From the NCBI RefSeq assembly GCF_900114215.1, contig NZ_FOSG01000020.1, positions 50,261 through 114,260 of the forward strand: 64,000 bases of DNA, in the 5' to 3' direction. Positions 48,783 to 57,991 of the stretch are shown here, in pieces. A model generated the notes under the pieces. That model ran no database searches. It saw only the letters and a list, made by a program, of their open reading frames with translations, and was not told where the DNA came from. This stretch comes from Streptomyces mangrovi. GTDB lineage: Bacteria; Actinomycetota; Actinomycetes; Streptomycetales; Streptomycetaceae. Numbering within the stretch: position 1 is the stretch's first letter; every line of letters starts with the position of its first letter. A program made the translations under genes and the position numbers.

Positions 48783-50117
48783 TTGTCCGTCTCACCCGTC
48801 GAATCCCCCGCCGAACCCCTCGCCGACCCTCTCGCCGGCCCCCTCGCGGAGTCCGCCGCCGGGGCCGAGGCCTCCGCCTCGGCCGCGGCCGGCTGCCCGG
48901 TCGCCCACGGGGGGATGGAGACCTACCCCTTCCCCGGATCGTCGTACCGGGGCCCCGACCCGCGCTACGCGAAGCTGCGCACCGAGCAGCCGGTGGTGAA
49001 GGTCCACACCGCCGGAGGCGTGGACGCCTGGCTGGTCACCCGCTACGAGGACGTGCGCGAGCTGTCGGCCGACCCCCGGCTCAGCCGCGCCCTGGCCTGC
49101 GGGCCGGGCGCGCCGCGCATCGGCGGGACGATGCACACCACCCCCGAGATGATCATCTCGCTGGACTCGCCCGAGCACTCCAGGCTCCGCAAGCTGGTGG
49201 CCGGCGCGTTCACCCTGCGCCGCGTCCAGCGGATGCGGGACGGCGTCCAGCGCGTCGCCGACGAACTGCTCGACGACATGCTGGCCAAGGGCGGCACGGT
49301 CGATCTGGTCCAGCAGCTGGCGCTGCCGCTGCCGCTGACCGTCATCGGCGAACTGCTGGGCGTGCCGTCGAAGGACCTGCGCGACTTCGAGAAGTGGGCC
49401 CGCGCGTTCGCCACCGTCGACGACCGCGCCGGCGGCGAGGAGTCGCTCAACGGCCTGGCCAAGCTGAGCGAGTACATCGTCGGGCTGATCGCCGACAAGC
49501 GGGCGGACCCGGCCGACGACATGCTCTCCGAACTGATCACGGCCCGCGACGACGGCGACCGGCTCAGCGAGGAGGAGCTGGTCACCTTCGGCTTCACCCT
49601 GATCGGCGCCGGCTTCGACACCACCGCCAACCAGCTCGCCAACTCCGTGCTGGCCCTGCTGGCGCACCACCGCGAGCAGTGGCTGTGGCTGGCCGAGGAC
49701 CCCGGGCGCATCCCCGTGGCGGTCGACGAACTGCTGCGCCACGTCAATCTGTTCGCCACCGACACCACCGGTTTCCCGCGCATCGCCGCCGCCGACGTCG
49801 AGGTCGGCGGGGTGACGATCGCCAAGGGGGACGCGGTGCTGCTGGCGCTGGCGTCGGCCAACCGCGACGAGGCCGTCTTCGCCGACCCCGACCGGCTCGA
49901 CCTGGCCCGCTCCCACAACCCGCACATCTCCTTCGGCCACGGCGTCCACCACTGCCTGGGCAAGCACCTGGGCCGGATGGAGATGGAGATCGCGATCGAG
50001 GGACTGGTGCGCCGCTTCCCCGGCCTGCGGCTCGCCGTGCCCGAGGAGGAACTGCCCTGGCACACCGGCGAGATCAACCACACCCTCACCTCCCTGCCGG
50101 TCACCTGGGGGGAGTGA
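48783..50117 (+). CDS. Cytochrome P450
   Basis: This 444-residue protein starts at TTG 48783 after GGAGGT, with a 6-base spacer. It has I-helix LIGAGFDTTANQLA, K-helix ExxR in DELLRHV, and the haem loop FGHGVHHCLGKHLGR with Cys391. The first 45 residues are a low-complexity PLADPLAGPL-type tail outside the fold. It probably hydroxylates or couples the polyketide, fed by the ferredoxin and reductase at 51713-53412. Confidence 0.95.
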   Translation: MSVSPVESPAEPLADPLAGPLAESAAGAEASASAAAGCPVAHGGMETYPFPGSSYRGPDPRYAKLRTEQPVVKVHTAGGVDAWLVTRYEDVRELSADPRLSRALACGPGAPRIGGTMHTTPEMIISLDSPEHSRLRKLVAGAFTLRRVQRMRDGVQRVADELLDDMLAKGGTVDLVQQLALPLPLTVIGELLGVPSKDLRDFEKWARAFATVDDRAGGEESLNGLAKLSEYIVGLIADKRADPADDMLSELITARDDGDRLSEEELVTFGFTLIGAGFDTTANQLANSVLALLAHHREQWLWLAEDPGRIPVAVDELLRHVNLFATDTTGFPRIAAADVEVGGVTIAKGDAVLLALASANRDEAVFADPDRLDLARSHNPHISFGHGVHHCLGKHLGRMEMEIAIEGLVRRFPGLRLAVPEEELPWHTGEINHTLTSLPVTWGE

Positions 50118-50152
50118 GCCCCCGCGGCCGCACGGCGGCCACCGCGGACGTG

Positions 50153-50200
50153 ACGGAGCCGGGCCCGGACGCTGGGATCAGCGTCCGGGCCCGGCTCCGT
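50153..50200. terminator. 21-bp perfect hairpin between convergent P450 and VOC genes
   Basis: The arms 50153-50173 and 50180-50200 pair completely around a 6-nt loop. Confidence 0.88.
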
Positions 50201-50223
50201 CGAATCGCCGCACGGGAGCCGCG

Positions 50224-50991
50224 TCAGCCGGCGTCGGCCACCGGGCCCATCACGGCGAAGCGCGCGCCCTGGTCGTCCGAGAGCAGGGCGGAACGGCCGA
50301 ACGGGCTGTCCATGGGCTCGCGCCGGACCTCCCCGCCCAGGGAGTGGACCGTCTCCGCGGCCTTGTCGCAGTCCTCGACGGAGAAGTACACCAGCATGTG
50401 CGCCGGGAGGTCGGCGGGCTGGTACGGCCCCATCTGGAGGCGGGCCGCGACCGGCTGCGGGCTGCCGGGCAGCGAGAAGAGCTTGAAGTCGAACTCCGTG
50501 CCCTCCGAGACCTGCTGACCCTGATAGCCCAGGACGGTCTCGTAGAAGGGGTCGACGCGCTCCTTGTCGCGCGTGTAGACCTCGGGCCAGAAGAACGAGC
50601 CGGGCGCGCCGTGGAGGTCGAAGCCCGCGTGGCCGTCCGCCTGCCACAGGCCGAAGACCGTGCCGCCCGGGTCGGTGGCCAGCAGGCTGGTGCCCATGCC
50701 GGGCACCACCGACGGCCCGGCGACGACCCGGCCGCCGGCCTCCCCGATCCGGTCCGCGGCGCCGGCCGCGTCCGCCGAGGCGAAGTACAGGTTCCACGCG
50801 CCCGAGGCGCCCTCCGGGTCCGCGGCCAGCGCCCCCACGGTCTTGCCGTCGCGCAGCGCCACCACGGAGGCACCGTGGCCGGTGTCGTGGTACGTCCAGC
50901 CGAACAGCTCGCCGTAGAAGCGCTTCGCCGCCTCCAGGTCGGGCACCGTCGCGTCCACCCAGCAGGGGAACCCTGCCTCGAAAGCGGTCAC
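50224..50991 (-). CDS. Two-domain VOC (glyoxalase/bleomycin-resistance fold) protein
   Basis: This is a 255-residue product starting at GTG 50991 after GGAGAGGAG. It has two VOC repeats: GFPCWVDATVPDLEAAKRFYGELFGW and GSFFWPEVYTRDKERVDPFYETVLGYQ, each ending in a metal-or-ligand strand (GTVFGLWQ, GARFAVMGP). Members bind antibiotics or act as isomerases and lyases in polyketide pathways. Resistance or late tailoring are both possible. Confidence 0.86.
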   Translation of the reverse strand: MTAFEAGFPCWVDATVPDLEAAKRFYGELFGWTYHDTGHGASVVALRDGKTVGALAADPEGASGAWNLYFASADAAGAADRIGEAGGRVVAGPSVVPGMGTSLLATDPGGTVFGLWQADGHAGFDLHGAPGSFFWPEVYTRDKERVDPFYETVLGYQGQQVSEGTEFDFKLFSLPGSPQPVAARLQMGPYQPADLPAHMLVYFSVEDCDKAAETVHSLGGEVRREPMDSPFGRSALLSDDQGARFAVMGPVADAG

Positions 50992-51089
50992 GTCCCGCTC
51001 CTCTCCATCACGTCGTGTCCTCGTCGTGCACGGCACGTCCTGCGGTCGTCCGGACGCTATCCGCGGGCGCTCGAGCGGCGGACGAGAAG

Positions 51090-51126
51090 CGCCCGTGCCC
51101 GGCTCGCGGGGAGCCGGGCACGGGCG
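51090..51126 (-). terminator. 16-bp hairpin ending the ferredoxin operon
   Basis: The arms 51090-51105 and 51111-51126 are perfectly complementary with a 5-nt loop, 40-odd bases past the stop of the 51169 gene. Confidence 0.8.
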
Positions 51127-51168
51127 GTGCGCGGTGCGCGGGGTGCGGACGGGCGCGGGACGGCGGGC

Positions 51169-51720
51169 TCAGCCGAGCCGGGTGCCCCGCGCCGAGACCG
51201 TGACGGGGCCGAAGACGGTGCCGTCCTGCTCCAGCACGGTGAAGGCGGTGGCGGTCGTGGCGAAGGCGTTGCCCGACAGCCTGCCCAGGTGGACGGCGTG
51301 CACGGTGCCGGGGAAGACGCCCTCGGCGGGCTCCGAGGGACCGGGGTGGGTCACGTAGAAGGAGAAGGCGCTCTTGCCGCGGGCCGTCCAGTAGCCGGTG
51401 CCCGGGTACTGCGGCACACCGTTCTCGTCGGGCGTGCCGTCGGTCGTCACGGTGCGGTCGTCGTGGAAGACGAAGCGCGAGACGGCGGTGGTGGCGTCCG
51501 GGCCGGTGCCGACGGTGACGGCCACCTCCCAGGCGCCGGTGATCGCCGGGCCCCGGCCGTGCGCCCGGGCCTGGTCGGAGTCGGCGGCCGTGACCAGCAG
51601 GCCGGCGAACACCGTCAGGACCGCGAACCAGACGGCGAGTACGCGCGGCGGGACGCGTCGTCGCGTGCCGGAGGCGGAGTGGGCGGCGGTGGCGGGCGGG
51701 ATGGTCGCTGTGTCAGGCAT
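51169..51720 (-). CDS. Exported or membrane-anchored beta-barrel-like protein, unknown
   Basis: This is a 183-residue product. One N-terminal hydrophobic helix (about 27-47, VLAVWFAVLTVFAGLLVTAA) follows an Arg-rich run, then a beta-rich domain (GAWEVAVTVGTG, TAVSRFVFHDDRTV, FPGTVHAVHLGRLSGNAFATTATAFTVL, DGTVFGPVTV). The strand pattern recalls calycin/allene-oxide-cyclase-barrel proteins, with low certainty. Its start overlaps the ferredoxin reductase gene by 8 bases, so it belongs to that operon. Confidence 0.7.
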   Translation of the reverse strand: MPDTATIPPATAAHSASGTRRRVPPRVLAVWFAVLTVFAGLLVTAADSDQARAHGRGPAITGAWEVAVTVGTGPDATTAVSRFVFHDDRTVTTDGTPDENGVPQYPGTGYWTARGKSAFSFYVTHPGPSEPAEGVFPGTVHAVHLGRLSGNAFATTATAFTVLEQDGTVFGPVTVSARGTRLG

Positions 51721-53089
51721 GGACTGGCCTCTCTGCGTGCTGTGCGTGCTGTGCGTGCTGTGCGTGCTGTGCCGGTGGTGAGGGCCGCTGCTGTGCGCGG
51801 GCCCTGAGATCGAAGCCGGGGCGGGCGACGTCCTGCGGCGTCAGGTCCGTGCCCGAGGCGAGGAGGCGGCGCGAGATGCCGTGGTCGGCGGGCCGGTTGA
51901 CGGACTCCACGCCGGTCAGGCGCCCGGCGCGGAAGCAGAACACCGAGAAACGCCCGGCGGCCGGGTCGCCGGCGACCACCGCCTCGTCGTGGCCCGCGGT
52001 GAGCCCGGCCATCTGGAGCCGCAGCCCGTACTGCTCCGACCAGAACCACGGGACCGCGGTGTACGGCCCGGTCTCGCCCAGGATGTCGGCCGCCACGCGG
52101 CGGGCCTGGTCGGAGGCGTTCTGCACCGACTCCAGGCGGATGTGCCGCCCGGTCCACGGACTGGGGAAGCGGGCGCAGTCGCCGACGGCGTACACGTCCG
52201 GATCGCTGGTGCGCAGCCGCGGGTCGACGATGACGCCGTCGCCCACCAGCAGTCCGGCGGCGGTGGCGAGTTCGACGTTGGGCAGTGCGCCGATGCCGGC
52301 CACGACCAGATCGGCCGCCAGGCGCTCGCCGCCGTCCAGCTCCACCACCCGTACGTGCCCGGGGTCCTCGGAGCCGGTGCCGCCGTGCAGCGCCACCACC
52401 TCGCGGCGCGTCAGGACGCGGACGCCCTGCCCGCGGTGCTCGGCCGCGACGTGTTCCGAGACGGCCCCGGTGACCGCCCGGGACATGACCCGCGCGGCCG
52501 CCTCGACGACCGTGACCCGGTGGCCGAGCGTGCGGGCGGTGGCGGCCAGCTCCAGGCCCAGGAAGCCCGCGCCGACCACCACCACGTCCAGCTCCCGGCC
52601 ACCGGTGAGCCGGTGGCGCAGCGCGTCGGCGTCGGCCAGGGAGCGCAGGGTCCGCACGCCCTCCAGGTCCGCCCCGGCCACGGGCAGGCGGCGCGGCCGC
52701 GAGCCGGTCGCCAGAACCAGGCGCCCGTAGGGCAGTTCACGGCCGGAGTCCAGCTCCACGGTCCTGCGGTCCCGGTCGATCCCGGCCGCCCGGTCGCCGC
52801 GGACCAGATCGATGTCGAGGGCGGAGAAGAAGTCGTCGGGCCGCAGTTCGAGGCCGGCCCGGTCCACCGTCCCCAGCAGATAGCCCTTCGACAGCGGCGG
52901 ACGCTGGTAGGGCAGCGCGGTCTCCTCCGCGACCAGTGTGATGCGGCCGGAGAAGCCGCGGGCGCGCAGCGCCGCGACGGTCTCCACGCCGCCCTGGCCC
53001 GCGCCGACGACGACCACGTCCGGCGCGCCGGGCTCCCCGGCGGTTCCTCCCGCCGTGCCCCGCGCCGTTTCCTCCGTCGCCCCGGCCAT
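51713..53089 (-). CDS. NAD(P)H:ferredoxin reductase (FAD)
   Basis: This is a 458-residue product. The FAD-binding start DVVVVGAGQGGVETVAALRARG, ALPYQRPPLSKGYL, the NAD site VVVVGAGFLGLELAATARTLGHRV, and PDVYAVGDCARFP are followed by the C-terminal reductase domain. It passes electrons to the 2Fe-2S ferredoxin encoded immediately upstream (one-base TGATG overlap). The C-terminal QHAQHAQHAQHA tail comes from a tandem 9-bp run (about 51735-51772) and is outside the fold. Confidence 0.94.
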   Translation of the reverse strand: MAGATEETARGTAGGTAGEPGAPDVVVVGAGQGGVETVAALRARGFSGRITLVAEETALPYQRPPLSKGYLLGTVDRAGLELRPDDFFSALDIDLVRGDRAAGIDRDRRTVELDSGRELPYGRLVLATGSRPRRLPVAGADLEGVRTLRSLADADALRHRLTGGRELDVVVVGAGFLGLELAATARTLGHRVTVVEAAARVMSRAVTGAVSEHVAAEHRGQGVRVLTRREVVALHGGTGSEDPGHVRVVELDGGERLAADLVVAGIGALPNVELATAAGLLVGDGVIVDPRLRTSDPDVYAVGDCARFPSPWTGRHIRLESVQNASDQARRVAADILGETGPYTAVPWFWSEQYGLRLQMAGLTAGHDEAVVAGDPAAGRFSVFCFRAGRLTGVESVNRPADHGISRRLLASGTDLTPQDVARPGFDLRARAQQRPSPPAQHAQHAQHAQHAERPVHA

Positions 53090-53412
53090 CAGCTCTGCGC
53101 CTCCGGCAGGTGCACCACCAGGCCGTCGATCTCCTCGGAGACCGGGAGCTGGCAGCTGAGGCGGCTGTTGTCGCGGCGGGGACAGGCGGTGCCGTACAGC
53201 ACCTCGTCCTCGGACTCGTGGATCTCCGGCAGCGGCAGCGTGTTGGCCTCGTCGACGTAGACGTGGCAGGTTCCGCACTGGGCGGAGCCGCCGCACTGGG
53301 CCTCGATGCCGTCGATGTTGTTGATCTTGGCGCCGCGCATGACCGTGTTGGGCGCCGCCACGTCGACGATGGTCTCGGTGCCGTTGGGATGCTTGTAGGT
53401 GATCTTGGCCAT
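53089..53412 (-). CDS. 2Fe-2S ferredoxin (adrenodoxin type)
   Basis: This is a 107-residue product starting at ATG 53412. Cluster ligands are C-x5-C-x2-C in AQCGGSAQCGTCHVYV, and a fourth Cys in YGTACPRRD. The N-terminus KITYKHPNGTETIVDVA is typical. It is the electron carrier between the adjacent reductase and probably the P450 at 48783-50117. Confidence 0.94.
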   Translation of the reverse strand: MAKITYKHPNGTETIVDVAAPNTVMRGAKINNIDGIEAQCGGSAQCGTCHVYVDEANTLPLPEIHESEDEVLYGTACPRRDNSRLSCQLPVSEEIDGLVVHLPEAQS

Positions 53413-53477
53413 GGCGCTCTCCTCGGCGAAATCGGCCGGCCGCACATCGGTAGGCAGCGAACGGTGGCAGCGGTGTC

Positions 53478-53521
53478 TGGGGGCGCACTGGGAGCGCGCT
53501 GGAGCGCTTCTGGAGCACGAC
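53478..53521. promoter_or_regulatory. Four tandem 11-bp repeats, SARP-type
   Basis: The units TGGGGGCGCAC, TGGGAGCGCGC, TGGAGCGCTTC and TGGAGCACGAC follow each other exactly at 11-bp period. Direct heptamers at one-helical-turn spacing are the signature of SARP activator sites. They lie in the divergent gap between the ferredoxin (-) and MFS (+) genes. Confidence 0.65.
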
Positions 53522-53621
53522 GGAGGCGGGGCCGGAGCACGGTGCGGCCGGGGACCGGGCGCACGGACGGGCTCGACCGGGCCGCTACCGGCCGTCCACC
53601 CCGCCGCCGCAGCGTCGCCGC

Positions 53622-55139
53622 ATGACCACCTGGACACCGCGCGCATCGGGCACCACCGGCAGGGACACCAGAGCGGACGGCGGGAGGGGCGGACGGCTCG
53701 GCCTCGTGCTGTTCGCCTGCTGCCTGGGACAGTTCATGAACGTGCTCGACGCCTCGGTGGTGAACGTGGCCCTGCCCGTCATCGCGGAGGAACTGGGCTT
53801 CGAGAGACACACCCTGCAGTGGGTCAACAACGCCTACACCATCGCCGTCTGCGGCTTCCTGCTGCTCGGCGGCCGGCTCGCCGACCTGTTCGGCCAGCGC
53901 CGCGTCTTCCTCTTCGGCGTCACCCTGTTCACACTGGCCAGCAGTGTCGGCGGGGCGGCGGACGACCCGGTCACGCTCGTGCTCGCCCGCGCCTTCCAGG
54001 GACTGGGCGCGGCCGTCATGGCCCCGGCCACCCTCACGGTGCTGGGCACCACGTTCACCGAACCCGCCGCCCGCGCCAGGGCGTTCGGGATGTGGAGCGC
54101 TGTCTCCGGAGTCGCCGGGGCGGCCGGGGTGCTGGTCGGAGGCGTGGTCACCCAGTGGTTCTCCTGGCGCTGGGTACTGCTGATCAACGTGCCCCTGGGC
54201 CTGCTGCTGCTGGCCGCCGTGTACTGGGCCGTCCCCGGGACCGGGGCGCGGCGGGACGGGCCGGGCGGAAGGAAGGGCCTGGACCTGCCGGGCGCGCTGG
54301 CCGTCACCTGCGGCCTGATGGCCACCGTCCACGGCGTCGCCGCCTCCGGCGCCCACGGCTGGGACTCACCGCGGGTCTGGGGGACGACGGCGGCAGGCGC
54401 GGCCCTGCTGGGCCTGTTCGTGCTCCACCAGGCCCGGTTCGCCCGGCACCCCCTGGTGCCGCTCGGCGTCTTCCGCAACCGGTCGCTGACCGCCGCCAAC
54501 CTCGTCGCCTTCTTCGGTATCGCGGCCCTCTTCAGCACCTTCTACTTCTTCACCCTGGTCCTCCAGCAGGTGCTCGGCTACAGCCCGCTGCGCACCGGGC
54601 TGAGCTATCTGCCGATGTCCCTGGGCATCGCCCTCGGCGGCTGGGGCATCGCCTGGACGGTGCCCCGCACCGGCCCCCGGCCGGTGCTGCTGGGCGGGCT
54701 GTCGCTGTCGTGCGCCGGGCTGCTGTGGCTGTCGGGGGTGGACGCCGGCTCCGCCTACACGGCCGACGTCCTCGGCCCCGCCCTGCTGCTGGGCTTCGGC
54801 ATGGGCGCCGTCCTCAACGCGACGACGAACGCCGCCACCGCCGGGGTGCCCGCCCGCGACGCCGGACTGGCCTCGGGCCTGCTGAACACCACCCGCCAGC
54901 TCGGCAGCGCGGCCGGCCTGGTGACCCTGGCCGCCCTCTCCACCGCCCGCGCGGACCGCGAACTCGCCGGCGGGGCGGCCCTGGAGGACGCGCTCGCCTC
55001 CGGCTACGGACTGGCCCTGACCGGCGCCGCGCTGTTCACCGCCGCGGGACTGCTGGCCGCCCTCGCCGTACCGGGCCGGGGGACTCCGGTCCAAGGGCAC
55101 TCCGGTCCAAGGGCGCTCCAGCCGTCTTCGAGACGGTGA
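53622..55139 (+). CDS. MFS drug exporter (DHA2, 14-helix type)
   Basis: This is a 505-residue product with motif A GGRLADLFGQRRVFLFG, motif C-like GVAGAAGVLVGGVV and the N-terminal FMNVLDASVVNVALPVI of DHA2 antiporters, with about 14 hydrophobic segments. It probably exports the polyketide in exchange for protons and gives self-resistance. It heads a + strand run with the hydrolase and epimerase genes. Confidence 0.93.
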   Translation: MTTWTPRASGTTGRDTRADGGRGGRLGLVLFACCLGQFMNVLDASVVNVALPVIAEELGFERHTLQWVNNAYTIAVCGFLLLGGRLADLFGQRRVFLFGVTLFTLASSVGGAADDPVTLVLARAFQGLGAAVMAPATLTVLGTTFTEPAARARAFGMWSAVSGVAGAAGVLVGGVVTQWFSWRWVLLINVPLGLLLLAAVYWAVPGTGARRDGPGGRKGLDLPGALAVTCGLMATVHGVAASGAHGWDSPRVWGTTAAGAALLGLFVLHQARFARHPLVPLGVFRNRSLTAANLVAFFGIAALFSTFYFFTLVLQQVLGYSPLRTGLSYLPMSLGIALGGWGIAWTVPRTGPRPVLLGGLSLSCAGLLWLSGVDAGSAYTADVLGPALLLGFGMGAVLNATTNAATAGVPARDAGLASGLLNTTRQLGSAAGLVTLAALSTARADRELAGGAALEDALASGYGLALTGAALFTAAGLLAALAVPGRGTPVQGHSGPRALQPSSRR

Positions 55140-55176
55140 CGGGACGCTGGCGCCCTGACGAGAACGGAGGTTTCCG

Positions 55177-56736
55177 ATGGCGACCAATCCGCCCGTAACG
55201 GCGGGCGCCGACGCGCTGCGCGCGTTCGGTTCCCAGCGGCCGCAGTGGACGGTCCGCACGCCCGGCGGCACCGACGGACCCGAGGACCCCGAAGGCACCG
55301 GCGAGGGGAGCGGGGGGAGCGGCACCGGGGCCCGGGTGGAGTACGCGACCATCGAGGTCCCCCGCGACTACGCCGACCCGGAGGGTGAGCGCGTCACCAT
55401 CGCCCTCAGCCGCCGCCGGGCCACCGACCCCGCCCGCCGCCGCGGCGTCCTGCTGGCCGTCAACGGCGGGCCCGGCGGGGACTGGGGCCTGGGCCGCGAG
55501 CTGCCGGGCAAGTACGAGGGCGGCCCCGTCCACGAGGTCTACGACCTCATCGGCTTCGACCCGCGCGGCACCGGGGACTCCACCCGCCTGTACGCCGAGG
55601 TCACCGTCCCCGCCGCCCCCTTCGACTCCCGGCCCCCGGACTCCGCGTTCGAGGCCCTGGCCGAGGACATGCGGCTGCGCGAGCTGGCCTGCGAGCGGGC
55701 CGGCGGCGAACTGCGCCGCCACATCAGCACCCGCAACACCGCCCGCGACATGGACGTCATCCGCGCCGTCCTCGGCGAGGAGCGGATCAGCTTCGTGGGC
55801 TACGCCTACGGCGCGTACGTCGGCGCCGTCTTCGGCAGCATGTTCCCCGACCGCCTGGACCGCAGCGTGCTCGACTCCTGCGTCCACCCCGGGTGGACCT
55901 GGCGCGAGCAGTTCCTGTGGCAGGGCGACGCCGTCCGGCGCAACGTCGACCGGTGGGCCGGGTGGACCGGCGAGCGCGACGGTCACTTCGGCCTGGGCAC
56001 CGGACCCGAGCAGGTGCTCGCCGTGGTGGAGGAGGTCGTCGCGCGCCTGGACGAGCAGTGCGACACACCGCGGTTGCGCACCCTCCTCGACGGCGCGGTG
56101 GGCAACCGCGCGACCGACCGGAGCAGATGGGAGGAACTGGGCCTGCTGGTGGCGGGACTGCGGGAGGCGACCGCCGCCGGCGACCTGGACCGCTGCCACG
56201 AGCTCCTGGCCGAACAGGGCACCTGGCGGCCCGAGGACAGCGAGGGCGACCTGCGCGTCGGCGTTCTGGAGGCCATCACCCTGGAACACGCCTGGCCCGC
56301 CGACCTGGAGGTCTACCACCAGGACATGCGCGACTTCCGCGAGCGGTTCCCCTACGGCTACGGCGTGCTGCGCGCCCAGCCGTGGGTCGGCGCGTTCCGC
56401 ACCTTCACGGCACCGGAGGAGCCCACCCGCATCACGCGCGACGGCTACCCGGCGGGCCTGGTCGTCCAGGCCGACGGCGATCCGCTGGATCACTACGAGG
56501 GCGGCGTCGCCATGGCCGGGCTGCTCGGCCACACCCTGCTCACCGTGGAGGACTCCGGCGACCACGAGGTCTACGCCCTGGCCGGCAACCCCGGCGTCGA
56601 CGCCCATGTCGAGCGCTATCTGACCGACGGCGTCCTCCCGCCCCCGGGCACCACCTGCCCGGGCACGGTCTCCCGCCCGGACGTCCCGGCGGATGCCCCG
56701 GCGGACGTTCCGCCGGGCGTCCCGGCGGGCGTCTGA
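55177..56736 (+). CDS. S33-type alpha/beta-hydrolase with nucleophile Ser replaced by Ala
   Basis: This is a 519-residue product. The fold matches tripeptidyl-aminopeptidase-like S33 enzymes: VNGGPGGDWGL (oxyanion region), IGFDPRGTGDS, Asp in VVQADGDPLDH and His in EDSGDHEVYA. The elbow, however, reads G208-Y-A-Y-G212 where relatives (for example GASYGTY at 14077-14097) have Ser. No signal peptide is seen. It may be a binding or cyclase-like pseudoenzyme in the polyketide pathway. It lies 37 bases after the exporter gene. Confidence 0.88.
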   Translation: MATNPPVTAGADALRAFGSQRPQWTVRTPGGTDGPEDPEGTGEGSGGSGTGARVEYATIEVPRDYADPEGERVTIALSRRRATDPARRRGVLLAVNGGPGGDWGLGRELPGKYEGGPVHEVYDLIGFDPRGTGDSTRLYAEVTVPAAPFDSRPPDSAFEALAEDMRLRELACERAGGELRRHISTRNTARDMDVIRAVLGEERISFVGYAYGAYVGAVFGSMFPDRLDRSVLDSCVHPGWTWREQFLWQGDAVRRNVDRWAGWTGERDGHFGLGTGPEQVLAVVEEVVARLDEQCDTPRLRTLLDGAVGNRATDRSRWEELGLLVAGLREATAAGDLDRCHELLAEQGTWRPEDSEGDLRVGVLEAITLEHAWPADLEVYHQDMRDFRERFPYGYGVLRAQPWVGAFRTFTAPEEPTRITRDGYPAGLVVQADGDPLDHYEGGVAMAGLLGHTLLTVEDSGDHEVYALAGNPGVDAHVERYLTDGVLPPPGTTCPGTVSRPDVPADAPADVPPGVPAGV

Positions 56737-56901
56737 CCCGCCCGGGGCGGCGCTACGGTGGGGCTCCGTTCTCGGAGGGAGAGGGGGACCGACCGTGAAG
56801 TACCCGTATCCGTACCCGTGTTCGCGCGGTCCGGTAGCCGGGCCGCGCGGATGGGCGCGGCCCGGCGGGAGGGCCCGGAGGGCCGCAAGGGGGACCGTCC
56901 G

Positions 56902-57882
56902 GTGAGCCGGCCGCGGATCCTGCTGACCGGAGCGACGGGGTTCATCGGCTCCAGGGTGCTGCGCACGCTGCTGGGGGAGGGAACGGCCGACGGGCCGGCG
57001 GCCTCCGTGCGGGCCCTGGGCCGCACCGTGCCGTCCGGCGCGCCGGACGTCCCCGGGCTCTCGTGGACGCGGGCGGATCTGGGCGATCCCTCCTCGCTGC
57101 GGGGCGCGGCCCGCGGGCAGGACGTACTGGTCCACCTCGCCTCGCGGATCACCGGGAGCGAGGCGGAGTGCGCGGCGGTCAACGTGCGCGGCACCGCGGC
57201 CCTCGTGGAGGAGGCGCGCGAGGCCGGGGTGAGGAGGATCGTCCACCTGTCCACCGCCGCGGTCTACGGGCCGGGCCCGCACCGGGGCATCGGCGTGGGC
57301 GAGACCGAACCCGCCCCGGTGTCCGCCGCGAGCGTCACCCGGCTGGCCGGGGAGGAGCCCGCCCTCGCGGCGGGCGGTGTCGTGCTCCGCCCCAACCTCG
57401 TGCTCGGGGCGGGCGACCGGTGGGTGGTGCCGGCCCTCGCCGAACTGCTGGAGCGCGTGCCGGCCCGCTGGGACGGCGGCGCCGCGCTGGTGTCGATGGT
57501 GGACGCCGGCGACCTGGCCCGGCTGGTGACCGCCCTGGCGTGCTCGCCCGGGGAGCCGCCGGCCGGTGTGTACCACGCCGGCCACCCGCGGCCGGTGCGC
57601 CTGCGCGACCTCATGGACCGCCTGGCGTCGCTGGGCGTGCTGCCCGGGGTCTTCGAGGACCTGCCCTGGGAGGACTGCCTGCGGCGGCTGCGGGAGACAC
57701 CGGGCACGGTGGACGAACGCCGGTTCGCCCTGCTGGGGCTCGACCACTGGTACCGCAGCGACGAGGTCTGGCGGGTCGCGGGCTGCCCCGCCGGCCCGGG
57801 ACCGCTGGCGCGGCTGGAGGAGGCCGCGCCCTGGTACCGCGGCCTGCTCGCCGGACGGCGGGCGGACCGGGACGGCCGCTGA
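56902..57882 (+). CDS. NAD-dependent epimerase/dehydratase (extended SDR)
   Basis: This is a 326-residue product starting at GTG 56902 after AAGGGGG. The Rossmann start RILLTGATGFIGSRVL, VLVHLASRITGSEAECAAVNVRGT and VHLSTAAVYGP are family traits. The catalytic YxxxK is not obvious (the usual Tyr region reads SAASVTRLAGEEP). Proteins like this lie next to afsA homologues in jadomycin-type clusters and are thought to act in butyrolactone signal synthesis. That role is inferred. Confidence 0.85.
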   Translation: MSRPRILLTGATGFIGSRVLRTLLGEGTADGPAASVRALGRTVPSGAPDVPGLSWTRADLGDPSSLRGAARGQDVLVHLASRITGSEAECAAVNVRGTAALVEEAREAGVRRIVHLSTAAVYGPGPHRGIGVGETEPAPVSAASVTRLAGEEPALAAGGVVLRPNLVLGAGDRWVVPALAELLERVPARWDGGAALVSMVDAGDLARLVTALACSPGEPPAGVYHAGHPRPVRLRDLMDRLASLGVLPGVFEDLPWEDCLRRLRETPGTVDERRFALLGLDHWYRSDEVWRVAGCPAGPGPLARLEEAAPWYRGLLAGRRADRDGR

Positions 57883-57906
57883 ACAGGCACCGCGACGAGC
57901 GCTGCA

Positions 57907-57954
57907 CGGCCGGTCCGGCCGGCCCCTCCGGCAGGGGGCCGGCCGGACCGGCCG
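57907..57954. terminator. 20-bp hairpin between convergent epimerase and afsA-like genes
   Basis: The perfect arms 57907-57926 and 57935-57954 surround an 8-nt loop. Confidence 0.87.
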
Positions 57955-57991
57955 GGACCGCGTGCGGGGCGGTGCCTCCGGGAGGGGCCGG

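Noticed and set aside
56758..56901. 48-residue N-terminal extension of the epimerase
   Set aside because: The Rossmann fold begins right after GTG 56902, which has a good ribosome site. The upstream part is charged filler.
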